A stretch of DNA of 64,000 bases from Saezia sanguinis (GTDB lineage Bacteria > Pseudomonadota > Gammaproteobacteria > Burkholderiales > Burkholderiaceae_C): assembly GCF_003991585.1 (NCBI RefSeq), contig NZ_PQSP01000009.1, positions 1 through 64,000 of the forward strand. Reading direction: 5' to 3'. Shown piece after piece: positions 42,622-52,627 of this stretch (within the stretch, counting starts at the first letter, position 1; the number at the start of each line of letters is the position of its first letter). The notes under the pieces were generated by a model, which was given only the letters and a program-made list of their open reading frames with translations, had not been told where the DNA came from and did no database searches. The translations under genes were made by a program, and so were the position numbers.

Positions 42622-44067
42622 ATGGACTACCTGCCGCTTTTTCATAACCTTAAACAACGCCGCGTGCTGGTGGTGGGTGGCGGCGAGGTGGCTTCGCGCA
42701 AGGTGCGCCTGCTGCTGGATGCTGGGGCGCAGGTGCGTGTGGTCAGCCCGCAGGTAAATGCCGCGTTGCAGGAAATGCTTGCCACCCCGCATAACCATCT
42801 GCATGGAAATCCGCATGACAGCCTGCATGAGGTGGTGGAGCGTACTTACCAGCCGGATGATATGCAGGGGTGTTTTCTGGTGGTTGCCGCCACCGATGAC
42901 CGGCAGCTCAATGAACAGGTTGCGCACGATGCCAATGCGCGCGGCATTCCGGTCAATGTGGTGGATCAGCCTGATCTGTGCAGCGTGATTTTTCCGGCCA
43001 TTGTGGACCGCTCGCCGCTGATGGTGGCGGTATCCAGCGGGGGGCATTCCCCGGTGCTGACGCGTTTGCTGCGTGCCCGGCTGGAAAGCTGGATTCCGGC
43101 TGGCTATGGCCGCCTGGCACTGCTGGCCGGCCGCCTGCGTGAAAAGGTCAGGCAGTGGCTGCCCGATATCACAAGCCGCCGCCGCTTCTGGGAGCAGGCG
43201 CTGCAAGGCCCTATTGCACAGGAGGTGCTGGCCGGGCGTGAGCGCCGCGCTTTCCGTTTGTTTGAGCAGGCTTTGCACACACCGCTGCAACCGCCGCAGG
43301 GCGAGGTGTATCTGGTGGGGGCCGGCCCTGGCGACCCGGAGCTGCTGACCTTTCGCGCGCTGCGCCTGATGCAGCAGGCCGATGTGGTGCTGTATGACCG
43401 GCTGGTGGCGCCTGCCATTGTCGATATGTGCCGGCGCGACGCCGAGCGCATTTATGTGGGCAAACGCCGCGCTTACCATGCGCTAGCACAGCAGGAGATT
43501 AACCAGTTGCTGATTGACCTGGCCCTGCAGGGCAAACGCGTGTTGCGCTTGAAAGGAGGCGACCCGTTCATTTTTGGCCGCGGCGGAGAGGAGATTGAAC
43601 GGCTTTCCGAACACCATATCCCGTTTCAGGTGGTGCCGGGTATTACCGCGGCCAGTGGTTGTGCCGCGTATGCCGGCATTCCGCTGACGCACCGCGACCA
43701 TGCGCAATCGGTGCGTTTTGTCACCGGGCATTTGAAAGACGGTACGGTTGACCTGCCCTGGGCTGAGTTGATTGCGCCGGGGCAGACGCTGGTGTTTTAC
43801 ATGGGGCTGGTGGGCCTGGGTGAAATCTGCCGGCAACTGGTGCTGCACGGCATGCAGGCCACCACGCCGGTGGCGCTGATTGAGCAGGGCACTACCGCAA
43901 ACCAGCGTGTGTTTACCGGCACGCTCCATGACCTGCCCGACACCATTTCACAGCATGATGTGCATGCGCCCACGCTGATCATTGTCGGCTCGGTCGTCAC
44001 ACTGCATCAGCGGCTGAACTGGTTTGAAGGCCATAACAGTGGTGTGGATGTGTCGTTCAGTTACTGA
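42622..44067 (+). CDS. cysG: Siroheme synthase CysG
   Basis: CysG makes siroheme, the cofactor of the sulfite reductase encoded downstream. The protein has 481 residues with both halves. The N-terminal precorrin-2 dehydrogenase/ferrochelatase has an NAD site [13 protein letters not shown] (15-27) and [22 protein letters not shown]. The C-terminal uroporphyrinogen-III methyltransferase starts near residue 228 ([22 protein letters not shown]), with [39 protein letters not shown] and FYMGL as SAM-binding blocks. It is the first gene of the sulfur island and has its own control region. Confidence 0.96.
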   Translation: MDYLPLFHNLKQRRVLVVGGGEVASRKVRLLLDAGAQVRVVSPQVNAALQEMLATPHNHLHGNPHDSLHEVVERTYQPDDMQGCFLVVAATDDRQLNEQVAHDANARGIPVNVVDQPDLCSVIFPAIVDRSPLMVAVSSGGHSPVLTRLLRARLESWIPAGYGRLALLAGRLREKVRQWLPDITSRRRFWEQALQGPIAQEVLAGRERRAFRLFEQALHTPLQPPQGEVYLVGAGPGDPELLTFRALRLMQQADVVLYDRLVAPAIVDMCRRDAERIYVGKRRAYHALAQQEINQLLIDLALQGKRVLRLKGGDPFIFGRGGEEIERLSEHHIPFQVVPGITAASGCAAYAGIPLTHRDHAQSVRFVTGHLKDGTVDLPWAELIAPGQTLVFYMGLVGLGEICRQLVLHGMQATTPVALIEQGTTANQRVFTGTLHDLPDTISQHDVHAPTLIIVGSVVTLHQRLNWFEGHNSGVDVSFSY

Positions 44068-44513
44068 GCGTGTCCATGCTGAAGAGGCGGATGCACCGGG
44101 TTGGATAACTGATGCTATAGATCAATTTGTTATAACGGCATTTAAAAAAGATAGTTTGAATTTGGAGCAAAAGAATGAACAATCGTACTCATAGAAATTT
44201 TGCATGAACATCATCCCATGAATGCCACAGCCTTTTTACTTGCAGCCGCATCCACAGCCGATTTTCCGCGTGCATGCGATGCGGGCCGCCGTCCTATAAA
44301 TGGCAATATGGATGAGCATGTGCATGACCGGGTTGCGATTTTCCGGCGGCGAATGCATGCATGTCCTGCCGGCATGTGTTGTTGCTGATATCAGCATATG
44401 TATTACTGAATCGCAAGATTCACATTTGTTTCATTAAAAACTTTTCCACGCATGGTGCATGGACGTGCTATGTGGACGTGCCATGCTGCGCCCAACAAAA
44501 AACAGGACTGATC
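44068..44513 (+). other. Control region and long leader before the sulfate operon
   Basis: These 446 bases hold the second copy of the shared cys control sequence at 44115-44185, then about 330 bases without a credible gene. A start near 44190 would give the sbp mRNA a leader of about 300 bases. Its folding was not resolved by eye. Confidence 0.5.
44115..44185 (+). promoter_or_regulatory. Sulfate-operon upstream region, copy 2 of the shared cys control sequence
   Basis: This stretch is gapless, 49 of 71 identical, to the region upstream of cysG (42475-42545). It ends 328 bases before the sbp start. Confidence 0.6.
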
Positions 44514-45581
44514 ATGAATTTCAAACGTATTGCCAAAACCATTACCACTTTACTGGCCGCTGGTGTCACTGCCTTGTCTGCTGGCGCATTGACAAGCGCC
44601 CACGCACAGGGAACGCAAGGTACGCAGGGAACACAGGGCGGGGCGGTGACGCTGCTCAATGTGTCGTACGACCCCACGCGTGAGCTGTATCAGGCGTATA
44701 ACAAGGCATTTGCCGCACACTGGAAAGAGACCACCGGGCAGACAATCACGGTACAGGCATCGCACGGCGGCTCTGGCAAACAGGCACGTGCGGTGATTGA
44801 CGGGCTGCAAGCCGATGTGGTGACGCTGGCGCTGGCCGGCGACATTGACGCGCTGAACCTGCAACAGCCGCTGATTGCCAAAGACTGGCAGGCCCGGCTG
44901 CCGCACAACAGCACGCCATATACATCAACCATTGTTTTTCTGGTGCGCAAGGGCAACCCGCAAGGGATTCATGACTGGGATGACCTGGTGAAAGACGGCG
45001 TGGAAGTGATTACGCCCAACCCCAAAACATCGGGCGGAGCACGCTGGAACTTTCTGGCGGCCTGGGCCTATGCCAAACACCGCTACGGCAGCGATGAACG
45101 TGCACTGGAATTTGTGACCGAGCTGTATCGCCATGCACCGGTGCTCGATACCGGCGCCAGGGGCTCTACCATCAGCTTTGTACAGCGCAACCTGGGCGAT
45201 GTGCTGATTGCATGGGAAAACGAGGCCTACCTGGCACTGGCCGAACAGGGTGGCGACCAGTTTGAAATTGTCACACCGTCGCTCTCCATTCTGGCCGAGC
45301 CACCGGTCGCGGTGGTGGACAGCGTGGTGGATCGCAAAGGCACGCGTGAAGTGGCAACCGCTTATCTGAACTATCTGTACAGCGACGAAGGGCAGCGCAT
45401 TGCCGCACAGAACTTCTATCGCCCACGTGATGAAAAAATTGCTGCCGAATTCAAGAGCCGTTTTGCCGAGCTGAAACTGGTGACGATTGACCAGGAATTC
45501 GGCGGCTGGGACAAGGCACAGCCGTACTTCTTCAACGATGGCGGCGTGTTCGACCAGATCTTTGAAAAGATCAACCACTGA
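44514..45581 (+). CDS. sbp: Periplasmic sulfate-binding protein
   Basis: The protein has 355 residues from the ATG at 44514 (AGGA before it), with a signal peptide cut after AHA near residue 32. The fold is that of Sbp/Cys[53 protein letters not shown] and [19 protein letters not shown] in parts, which hold the sulfate by main-chain and Ser contacts. Just after the cleavage site are three tandem GTQ units (44610-44636). It hands sulfate to CysT-CysW. It heads a tight operon through cysA. Confidence 0.95.
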   Translation: MNFKRIAKTITTLLAAGVTALSAGALTSAHAQGTQGTQGTQGGAVTLLNVSYDPTRELYQAYNKAFAAHWKETTGQTITVQASHGGSGKQARAVIDGLQADVVTLALAGDIDALNLQQPLIAKDWQARLPHNSTPYTSTIVFLVRKGNPQGIHDWDDLVKDGVEVITPNPKTSGGARWNFLAAWAYAKHRYGSDERALEFVTELYRHAPVLDTGARGSTISFVQRNLGDVLIAWENEAYLALAEQGGDQFEIVTPSLSILAEPPVAVVDSVVDRKGTREVATAYLNYLYSDEGQRIAAQNFYRPRDEKIAAEFKSRFAELKLVTIDQEFGGWDKAQPYFFNDGGVFDQIFEKINH

Positions 45582-45630
45582 CACGCGCACACAGCATAAC
45601 AGCGCATAACAGAGAAAGGAATCAGCCCCC

Positions 45631-46530
45631 ATGTCTTCGCGTCGCACTTCCATTTTGCCCGGCTACGGCCTGACGCTGGGCTGCACGCTGACCTGGCTGT
45701 CGCTGATCGTGCTGATTCCGCTGGCGGGCATGTTTATCTATGCCAGCCAGATTGACATGGCGCAGTTATGGAAGCTGCTCACGCACAGGCAACTGCTCGC
45801 AGCACTCAAGCTCTCGCTTTACACCGCGCTGGTGGCAGCGTTTGCCGCTTCCATGCTGGGCGGGTTGCTGGCGTGGGTGCTGGTGCGCTACCAGTTCCCC
45901 GGCAAAAAGCTGATGGATTCAATGATTGATCTGCCTTTTGCACTGCCTACCGCGGTGGCAGGTATTGCGCTGACCGCGCTGTATGCACCGCAGGGGCCGA
46001 TTGGTTCGGTACTGCCGTTCAAGGTGGCGTATACACCGCTGGGCATTATTGTGGCGCTGGTGTTTGTCACCATTCCGTTTTCGGTGCGCACGTTGCAGCC
46101 GGTGATACGTGATATTCCGCGCGAAACCGAAGAGGCTGCGCGCTGCCTGGGCACCAAACCGTGGCAGACGTTTGTCTATGTGCTGTTCCCGGCGCTGTTC
46201 CCGGCCTGGCTCACCGGCTTTTCACTGGCGCTGGCGCGCGGCATTGGCGAATACGGCTCGGTGGTGTTCATTGCCGCCAACATTCCGTATAAAACCGAGA
46301 TACTGCCACTGCTGATTGTTTCCAAGCTTGACCAGTTTGACTACGTGGGCGGCACCGTGGTTGGGGTGCTGATACTGCTGATTTCGTTTGTGCTGCTGTT
46401 TGCCACCAACCTGATACAGCGTTACATCAAACCGGCCAGCCTGCTGTGGATGCTGCGCCGCCTGCGTCTGCCTGCGCTGGCAGGTAAAGGCTTGGCGGAT
46501 AAAGGTTTGGCGAATAAGGAGGCTGCATGA
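45631..46530 (+). CDS. cysT: Sulfate ABC transporter permease CysT (CysU)
   Basis: The protein has 299 residues and six membrane segments, with the EAA coupling loop [31 protein letters not shown]. Family blocks [22 protein letters not shown] and [28 protein letters not shown] mark it as CysT. It pairs with CysW to form the sulfate channel. The C terminus carries three 5-residue repeats ([15 protein letters not shown]; 46477-46521), an unusual tail. The stop overlaps the cysW start by four bases. AAAGGAA precedes the ATG. Confidence 0.96.
   Translation: MSSRRTSILPGYGLTLGCTLTWLSLIVLIPLAGMFIYASQIDMAQLWKLLTHRQLLAALKLSLYTALVAAFAASMLGGLLAWVLVRYQFPGKKLMDSMIDLPFALPTAVAGIALTALYAPQGPIGSVLPFKVAYTPLGIIVALVFVTIPFSVRTLQPVIRDIPRETEEAARCLGTKPWQTFVYVLFPALFPAWLTGFSLALARGIGEYGSVVFIAANIPYKTEILPLLIVSKLDQFDYVGGTVVGVLILLISFVLLFATNLIQRYIKPASLLWMLRRLRLPALAGKGLADKGLANKEAA
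46477..46521 (+). repeat. Three 15-bp in-frame repeats at the cysT 3' end
   Basis: Units at 46477, 46492 and 46507 have the pattern (C/T)TGGC-N2-(G/A)TAA-(A/G)G. They encode [10 protein letters not shown] and LANKE in the cytoplasmic tail of CysT. Confidence 0.75.
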
Positions 46531-47522
46531 AACAGCAGGCCGCACTGTCTCAAAATACCGCCGGACAATCTGCCGGGCATATTCCCGGCAAAGTCTCTGG
46601 CAAAGTCTCTGGCAAAGTTCCCGGCAGGTTCTCCGATAAATTATCCGGAAGGTCTTCCGAAAAATTTTCCGCAGTATTCACCAAACAGCGCCTGAGCGCT
46701 GGTGTGCTGATTACGCTCGCGTGGCTGGTGTTTGCACTGGTGTTCATCAGCCCGCTGCTGGTGGTGTTGTTGCAGGGCTTTTCAAAAGGGCTGGGTGCTT
46801 TTGTGGCGGCCATCAGCGAGCCTGACGCCATTGCCGCATTCAAACTCACGCTGCTGGTGGTACTGATTTCGGTGCCGCTGAACATGGTGTTTGGTGTGGC
46901 GGCAGCCTGGTGCGTGAGCAAGTACGAATTTCGCGGCAAAAGCGTTCTGGTCACGCTGATCGACTTGCCGTTTTCCGTCTCGCCGGTGGTGGCAGGCCTT
47001 ATCTATGTGCTGCTGTTCGGTTCGCAAAGCCTGTTTGCCGGTTTTCTCACCACGCATAACCTGCAAATTGTGTACGCCGTGCCCGGCATTGTGCTGGCCA
47101 CCATTTTTGTCACGTTTCCGTTTGTGGCGCGTGCGCTGATTCCGCTGATGCAGGAGCAGGGCTCGCAGGAGGAAGAGGCCGCCCGCGTGCTGGGCGCAAG
47201 CGGCTGGCGCATTTTCTGGCATGTCACACTGCCCAACATCCGCTGGGCGCTGTTTTACGGCGTGGTGCTGTGCACCGCCAGAGCCATGGGTGAGTTTGGC
47301 GCGGTGTCGGTGGTATCGGGCCACATTCGCGGGCAGACCAATACGCTGCCGCTGCACATTGAAATTTTATACAACGAATACAACATGGTGGCCGCTTTCA
47401 GCGTGGCCGTGCTGCTGCTGGGCATGGCCATGGTGGTGCTGCTGGTGCGCCAGTACAGCGAAGCGCGCATTCAGCGTGCCCGGCGCAGAAAGAAGAGTCA
47501 ATACAAAGAGGTGCAATTATGA
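46527..47522 (+). CDS. cysW: Sulfate ABC transporter permease CysW
   Basis: The protein has 331 residues, longer than the usual 280-300 because of an N-terminal cytoplasmic extension. That extension has eight four-residue units of the GKVS type (46575-46670), before the first membrane segment at about residue 55. The core is typical: [20 protein letters not shown], the EAA loop [27 protein letters not shown], and [25 protein letters not shown]. It works with CysT and CysA. Its start overlaps cysT and its stop overlaps cysA by ATGA, indicating coupled translation. Confidence 0.96.
   Translation: MKQQAALSQNTAGQSAGHIPGKVSGKVSGKVPGRFSDKLSGRSSEKFSAVFTKQRLSAGVLITLAWLVFALVFISPLLVVLLQGFSKGLGAFVAAISEPDAIAAFKLTLLVVLISVPLNMVFGVAAAWCVSKYEFRGKSVLVTLIDLPFSVSPVVAGLIYVLLFGSQSLFAGFLTTHNLQIVYAVPGIVLATIFVTFPFVARALIPLMQEQGSQEEEAARVLGASGWRIFWHVTLPNIRWALFYGVVLCTARAMGEFGAVSVVSGHIRGQTNTLPLHIEILYNEYNMVAAFSVAVLLLGMAMVVLLVRQYSEARIQRARRRKKSQYKEVQL
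46575..46670 (+). repeat. Eight degenerate 12-bp in-frame repeats at the cysW 5' end
   Basis: Units of 12 bases starting at 46575 encode [28 protein letters not shown] and EKFS. Copies 2 and 3 are identical (GGCAAAGTCTCT), which points to recent slippage or duplication. Confidence 0.85.
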
Positions 47523-48502
47523 GCATAGGCATTCATCAGGTCAGCAAGTGGTTTGGCGACTTTCAGGTACTCAAGGGCATTGACCTGCAGATCAACAGCG
47601 GCGAACTGGTGGCGCTGCTCGGGCCTTCGGGCTGCGGCAAAACCAGCCTGCTGCGCATCATTGCCGGGTTGGAGCAGCCCGACGAAGGGCAGATTGATTT
47701 TCATGGCGAAGACGTCAGCGGACACGATGCACGCGAGCGCCATGTGGGCTTTGTCTTTCAGCACTATGCGCTGTTTCGCCACATGACGGTGTTTGACAAT
47801 GTGGCCTTTGGCCTGCGCATGAAGCCGCGGCGCGTGCGCCTGCCCGAAGCGCAGATTCGCGAACGCGTGCAGCACCTGCTGCAAATGGTGCAACTGGAGT
47901 GGCTTGGCAAGCATTACCCCGATGAACTCTCCGGCGGGCAACGCCAGCGCATTGCACTGGCCCGCGCGCTGGCGGTGGAGCCCAAAGTGCTGCTGCTTGA
48001 TGAGCCGTTTGGCGCGCTGGACGCCAAGGTGCGCAAGGAACTGCGGCGCTGGCTGGCCCGGCTGCATGACGAAATTCACCTGACCAGCGTGTTTGTGACA
48101 CACGACCAGGAAGAAGCAATGGAAGTGGCTGACCGCATTGTGGTGATGAACCAGGGAAAAATCGAGCAGATCGGCTCCCCGGCGCAAATCTACAACCAGC
48201 CCGCAAGCGACTTTGTCTACCACTTTCTGGGCGATGCGAACCGCTGCGTGCTGGCCGGTGAGGCGGTGTTCTTCCGCCCGCACGAGGTGCTGCTTTCCGC
48301 AGCCAACCAGGCCGGGTTTTATGAGGCGGTGGCGCTGGACATTCGCCCGCTGGGCGCGGTCACGCGCGTTACGCTGCAACCTGCGAGCCAGGCCGATACG
48401 GTGCAGGCGCAGCTTGCCCGGGACGACCCCAGCCTGAGCCTGCTGCAACAGGGGCAGCGGGTGTATTTCAAGCCATTTCCGCAGGCGGTTAATTTTTCCT
48501 GA
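47519..48502 (+). CDS. cysA: Sulfate ABC transporter ATP-binding protein CysA
   Basis: The protein has 327 residues: Walker A (GPSGCGKT), Q loop ([22 protein letters not shown]), signature (LSGGQRQR), Walker B ([20 protein letters not shown]) and switch His ([11 protein letters not shown]). The C-terminal TOBE-like domain (about 240-325) is shorter than in E. coli CysA. It hydrolyses ATP for sulfate or thiosulfate import with CysT-CysW-Sbp. The ATG overlaps the cysW stop. The reductase genes follow 67 bases later on the same strand, so import and reduction may share a transcript. Confidence 0.96.
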   Translation: MSIGIHQVSKWFGDFQVLKGIDLQINSGELVALLGPSGCGKTSLLRIIAGLEQPDEGQIDFHGEDVSGHDARERHVGFVFQHYALFRHMTVFDNVAFGLRMKPRRVRLPEAQIRERVQHLLQMVQLEWLGKHYPDELSGGQRQRIALARALAVEPKVLLLDEPFGALDAKVRKELRRWLARLHDEIHLTSVFVTHDQEEAMEVADRIVVMNQGKIEQIGSPAQIYNQPASDFVYHFLGDANRCVLAGEAVFFRPHEVLLSAANQAGFYEAVALDIRPLGAVTRVTLQPASQADTVQAQLARDDPSLSLLQQGQRVYFKPFPQAVNFS

Positions 48503-48569
48503 TGGCTTTTCCTGATGTCCAACCTGTAACTGTTCCCACAAGAAAAATCACGACAAGAAGAGTGAAACG

Positions 48570-50309
48570 ATGTACACCTATACCGACTTTGACAAACAGA
48601 TGATCCGCCAGCGTGCGGCCCAGTTCCGCGACCAGCTCGGGCGCTGGCAAAGCGGCCTGCTCAGCGAAGACGAATTCCGCCCGCTGCGGCTGCAAAACGG
48701 CTGGTACGTGCAACGCCATGCCCCCATGCTGCGTGTGGCGGTGCCTTACGGCGAATTATCTTCAAAGCAGTTGCGCCAGCTGGCGCACATTGGCCTAAGC
48801 TATGACCGGGGTTACGCCCATGTGACGACACGGCTGAACTTCCAGTTCAACTGGATACCGCTGGACCAGGCGGCCGATGTGATGGACCTGCTGGCTGACG
48901 TGAATATGCACGGCATACAGACCAGCGGCAACTGCATCCGCAATATATCGACCGATGCCTATGCCGGCATCTCGGTAGACGAAGCGGTAGACCCGCGCCC
49001 CTACTGCGAACTGCTGCGCCAGTGGAGCACGATGGAGCCGGAATTCACCTTTTTGCCGCGCAAGTTCAAAATTGCCGTAACCGGTGCGGCTGAAGACCGT
49101 GTGGCGCTGCGCTGGTACGACGTGGGGCTGCAACTGCTGCGCAACGCACAGGGCGAAGTCGGCTTTACCGTGTATGCGGGCGGCGGCATGGGGCGCACGC
49201 CCATCATTGCCACGCAGATACGCGACTTTTTGCCATGGCACCAGGTGCTGAACTATTTGCAGGCGATTGTGCGCGTGTACAACCTGCATGGCCGGCGCGA
49301 CAACATGCACAAGGCGCGCATCAAGATGCTGGTGAAAACGCTGGGGCAGCAGTTCATTGACGATGTGGAGCGTGAGTATGACGCCATCATCACGCACGAA
49401 GGCGGGCCGCACACCATTGCACAGGCAGAGCTGGAGCGCGTGCAGGCCGGTTTTCCGGCCACGCCGCCGGGGCTGAAAGCTGCGGGTGAAGAAGCGGGCA
49501 GCGTGGGAGTCAGTACAGGGCCTGTTACCGAAGCTGAAGCCGTGGCTTACCAACGCTGGCTGGAGCGCAACGTGAAAGGCCACCGGGTACCGGGGCTGCG
49601 TGCGGTAAACCTTTCGCTCAAACGTGTGGGGCAGGCGCCGGGCGATATCACCAGCGCACAGATGCTGGCTGCGGCTGAGCTGGCTGATGCGTTTTCTGCC
49701 GGTGAACTGCGCACCACGCACGAGCAGAACCTGGTGCTGCCATGGGTGCATGAGCAAGACTTGCCCGCAGTGTGGCGGCTGGCGAAAAAGCACGGCTTTG
49801 CCGCGCCCACCATCGGCCTGCTGACCGACATGATCACCTGCCCGGGCGGCGACTTTTGCGCGCTGGCCAATGCGCGCTCCATCCCCATTGCGCAGGCGCT
49901 GATGGAACGCTTTGAAGACCTGGACGAACTCTACGACATTGGCCCGCTGGGGCTGCACATATCGGGCTGCATCAATTCATGCGGACACCACCACAGCGGG
50001 CATATCGGTATTCTGGGGGTGGACAAGGACGGGCAGGAGTGGTACCAGATCAGCGTGGGCGGCTCTGATGGCAGTGAACTCAGCGGCGCGCCCACACCGG
50101 GCAAGGTGATTGGCCCCTCGTTTGCCGGAGATGAAGTCACACCCGCCATCGGTGCAATGATCATGACCTACCTTGGCCTGCGCGAAGGGCGCGAATACTT
50201 TATTGATACGCTCCGGCGCGTGGGTGCCCAGCCGTTTAAAGATGCTGCCAACGCAGTGCGCCAAACGACCGGGGCTGCCAGTGCCGGCAAAGAGGAGGCC
50301 TACGCATGA
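48570..50309 (+). CDS. cysI: Sulfite reductase, hemoprotein subunit (ferredoxin-type)
   Basis: CysI reduces sulfite to sulfide with six electrons using siroheme and a 4Fe-4S cluster. The protein has 579 residues. Cluster cysteines are in TCPGGDFC (C-x5-C) and SGCINSCG (C-x3-C), and siroheme-contact residues are in TTRLNFQFNWI. It has two sulfite/nitrite reductase repeats. No CysJ flavoprotein is present, so electrons probably come from ferredoxin, in line with fpr at 54170. It belongs to the short form common in beta- and gammaproteobacteria with DUF934. Its stop overlaps the DUF934 start. Confidence 0.93.
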   Translation: MYTYTDFDKQMIRQRAAQFRDQLGRWQSGLLSEDEFRPLRLQNGWYVQRHAPMLRVAVPYGELSSKQLRQLAHIGLSYDRGYAHVTTRLNFQFNWIPLDQAADVMDLLADVNMHGIQTSGNCIRNISTDAYAGISVDEAVDPRPYCELLRQWSTMEPEFTFLPRKFKIAVTGAAEDRVALRWYDVGLQLLRNAQGEVGFTVYAGGGMGRTPIIATQIRDFLPWHQVLNYLQAIVRVYNLHGRRDNMHKARIKMLVKTLGQQFIDDVEREYDAIITHEGGPHTIAQAELERVQAGFPATPPGLKAAGEEAGSVGVSTGPVTEAEAVAYQRWLERNVKGHRVPGLRAVNLSLKRVGQAPGDITSAQMLAAAELADAFSAGELRTTHEQNLVLPWVHEQDLPAVWRLAKKHGFAAPTIGLLTDMITCPGGDFCALANARSIPIAQALMERFEDLDELYDIGPLGLHISGCINSCGHHHSGHIGILGVDKDGQEWYQISVGGSDGSELSGAPTPGKVIGPSFAGDEVTPAIGAMIMTYLGLREGREYFIDTLRRVGAQPFKDAANAVRQTTGAASAGKEEAYA

Positions 50310-50791
50310 GTTCAATTGCGCAGGAACCGCTTCCGATTGATTTGCTGGATAAAGCGCCAGACGAAGGCGCCACGCTCAGCGCGTGGCTCGCCGGGGAGCA
50401 GGGCGGCGGTACGGTACTGCTGGTACCCGAAGATGACGTGCTGCAACTGCAGGGGCACCTTGCTGGCGTGCAGACGGTGGTGCTGCAGTTCCCGAAAGCC
50501 ACCGATGGGCGCGCTTTCAGCCAGGCCAGGCTGCTGCGCCAGCGGCTGGGTTTTGCCGGGCACCTGCTGGCTGCGGGCAGTTACATGATTGACGAGCTGC
50601 CGCTGATGTGGCGCTGCGGCATTGACCAGGCAATTTTACCGGCGGGCCAGAGCCGGGCCGATGTGCAGCGCCTGTTTGGCCTGTTCACCGATTTTTACCA
50701 GGGCGATGTGCACGAAACCCGCCCGGCTTTTTCCCGTGGTTTTGCACGGGGCACTGCGCACGGCACTTTCTCAGCGAAAAAAGGCGGCTGA
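50306..50791 (+). CDS. DUF934 protein of the sulfite reductase operon
   Basis: The protein has 161 residues. The block FPKATDGRAFSQARLLRQRLGFAGHLLAAGSYMIDELPLMWRCGID in parts is the DUF934 core, found almost always between cysI and cysH. Its role is unproven; it is thought to help assemble or serve the ferredoxin-dependent sulfite reductase. ATG overlaps cysI by four bases, and the TGA overlaps the cysH start by one, so the three are translationally coupled. There is no signal peptide. Confidence 0.92.
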   Translation: MSSIAQEPLPIDLLDKAPDEGATLSAWLAGEQGGGTVLLVPEDDVLQLQGHLAGVQTVVLQFPKATDGRAFSQARLLRQRLGFAGHLLAAGSYMIDELPLMWRCGIDQAILPAGQSRADVQRLFGLFTDFYQGDVHETRPAFSRGFARGTAHGTFSAKKGG

Positions 50792-51579
50792 TGATGAAAG
50801 CGATTGACCTTTACGCGCACCGCCACCACGCCGGTTTTGAGCAACTGGTGCAAACGACCGAGCAGTTTCTGCAGGACGTCTGCGCCCGCTACACGCCGCT
50901 GGTGCAGGCCACCAGCCTGGGCGTGGAAGACATGGTGATTACCGACCTGGTCTGCCGGCTGAACCTGCCGGTGCAGCTTGCCATGCTGGATACCGGCGCG
51001 CTGCATGTGCAGACGCTGGCACTGAAAGACACGCTGGAACAGCACTACCAGCGCGAAGTGAAGGTGTACCGCCCTGATGCCGCGCACCTGGCGCAGTTTG
51101 TGGAACACAACGGTACCAAAGCCATGTACCAGAGTGTAGCGCTGCGCAAGGCCTGCTGCCAGGTGCGCAAGCTGGAGCCGCTGCAGCAGATGCTGGCCGG
51201 GCAGGCCGGCTGGATTACCGGGCTGCGGCAGGAACAGTCGGATGCGCGCGCGCATGTCGATGCGGTGCAGGACGATACGCAGCCACATGTTCAGCCGCGC
51301 GTCAAAATCAGCCCTCTCAAAGACTGGAACCTGGGCGACGTTTGGCACTATGTGCAACTGCACGGCGTGCCTTACAACCCGCTGCATGACGCGTTTTACC
51401 CCAGTATCGGCTGCGAGCCATGCACCCGGGCCATCACGCCGGGTGAAGATTTCCGCGCCGGGCGCTGGTGGTGGGAACTTGAGGGCAGCAAAGAGTGCGG
51501 CCTGCATGCACATGCAGCGCAGGCCTTGCCCGATGTGGTGGCCGTTCCTGTATCAGTTTTAAAAAAACAACCTGTCTGA
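50791..51579 (+). CDS. cysH: Adenylyl-sulfate (APS) reductase CysH
   Basis: CysH reduces activated sulfate to sulfite. The protein has 262 residues with the 4Fe-4S cysteines KACCQVRK and GCEPCTR, which mark the APS-using (bacterial assimilatory) class rather than the cluster-free PAPS class. The catalytic cysteine is in the late motif KECGLH. The PP-loop-like start is SLGVEDMVITDLV. Use of APS agrees with a 479-residue CysN without a fused APS kinase. ATG codons at 50791 and 50794 are both possible. cysD follows after 22 bases. Confidence 0.95.
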   Translation: MMKAIDLYAHRHHAGFEQLVQTTEQFLQDVCARYTPLVQATSLGVEDMVITDLVCRLNLPVQLAMLDTGALHVQTLALKDTLEQHYQREVKVYRPDAAHLAQFVEHNGTKAMYQSVALRKACCQVRKLEPLQQMLAGQAGWITGLRQEQSDARAHVDAVQDDTQPHVQPRVKISPLKDWNLGDVWHYVQLHGVPYNPLHDAFYPSIGCEPCTRAITPGEDFRAGRWWWELEGSKECGLHAHAAQALPDVVAVPVSVLKKQPV

Positions 51580-51601
51580 ATCATAGAGTAAAGAGCACAT
51601 T

Positions 51602-52627
51602 ATGGATATGCCCATTGCCATACAACCCCGTTTAAATTCCGAAACCGCTGTTCCTGCCCCTGCTTCTGTGACAGCACCCGTGCCGCAGCATCTGCGCGGG
51701 GACTTGCAGCAGAGCCCGCACCAGGCTTCGCAGCAGGGTCTGCACCTGAGCGATCTGGAAGAGGAGGCCATTTTCATCATGCGCGAAGTTGCCGGTGCTT
51801 TCGAACGGCCTGCGCTGCTGTTTTCCGGTGGGAAAGATTCATGCGTGATGCTGCGGCTGGCTGAAAAAGCATTTGGTGCCGGGCGGTTCCCGTTTCCGCT
51901 GCTGATGATTGACACCGGCCACAACTTTCCTGAGGTGGTCGAATTCCGCGACCAGCGCGCGGCACAGTTGCAGGCCGATCTGATCGTGCGCAGCGTGGAG
52001 GATTCAATGCGCCGTGGCACCGTGCGGCTGGCGCACCCGCTGGAAAGCCGTAACGCGCACCAGTCGGTCACGCTGCTGGAGGCGATTGAGGAATTCGGCT
52101 TTGACGCGCTGATGGGCGGCGCACGCCGTGACGAGGAAAAAGCACGCGCCAAGGAACGCATTTTCTCGCACCGCGACGGCTTCGGCCAGTGGCAGCCCAA
52201 GTCGCAGCGGCCCGAACTGTGGTCGCTGTTCAATACCCGGCTGCTGCCGGGCGAGCACTTCCGGGTGTTTCCCATTTCCAACTGGACCGAGCTGGATGTG
52301 TGGCGCTATATCGCGCAAGAGGAAATACCGCTGCCTGGCCTGTATTACGCGCACCAGCGCGAAGTGGTGCCGCGCAAGGGGCTGCTGGTGCCGGTGACAC
52401 CAGTTACACCGGTGGTGCAGGGCGAGCAGGTAGAGGTGAGAACCGTGCGTTTTCGCACCGTGGGCGACATGACCTGCACCTGCCCGGTGGAGAGCCGGGC
52501 CGCCACCGCGCAGCAGATTGTGGTGGAAACAGCGGCGGTGACCGTCAGCGAGCGCGGCGCCACGCGTATGGACGACCAGACCTCGGAAGCGTCAATGGAA
52601 AAACGTAAAAAAGAAGGATATTTCTGA
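51602..52627 (+). CDS. cysD: Sulfate adenylyltransferase, small subunit CysD
   Basis: CysD with CysN makes APS from sulfate and ATP. The protein has 341 residues. The PP-loop reads LLFSGGKDSCVMLRLAEKA. MGGARRDEEKARAKERIFSHRDGFGQW and FPISNWTELDVWRYIAQEEIPLP are family blocks, in parts. The first 45 residues (Pro/Ala/Gln-rich, PAPASVTAPVPQHLRGDLQQ) extend beyond the usual start, which would lie near HLSDLEEEAIFIMREVAG. No internal ribosome site supports a later start. The stop overlaps the cysN ATG by one base. Confidence 0.95.
   Translation: MDMPIAIQPRLNSETAVPAPASVTAPVPQHLRGDLQQSPHQASQQGLHLSDLEEEAIFIMREVAGAFERPALLFSGGKDSCVMLRLAEKAFGAGRFPFPLLMIDTGHNFPEVVEFRDQRAAQLQADLIVRSVEDSMRRGTVRLAHPLESRNAHQSVTLLEAIEEFGFDALMGGARRDEEKARAKERIFSHRDGFGQWQPKSQRPELWSLFNTRLLPGEHFRVFPISNWTELDVWRYIAQEEIPLPGLYYAHQREVVPRKGLLVPVTPVTPVVQGEQVEVRTVRFRTVGDMTCTCPVESRAATAQQIVVETAAVTVSERGATRMDDQTSEASMEKRKKEGYF

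Noticed and set aside
42490..43479. 329-codon minus-strand frame opposite cysG
   Set aside because: Antisense shadow; translation is His/Gln/Arg-rich without domains.
48795..49958. 387-codon minus-strand frame opposite cysI
   Set aside because: Shadow of a highly conserved gene in GC-rich DNA; no start signal.
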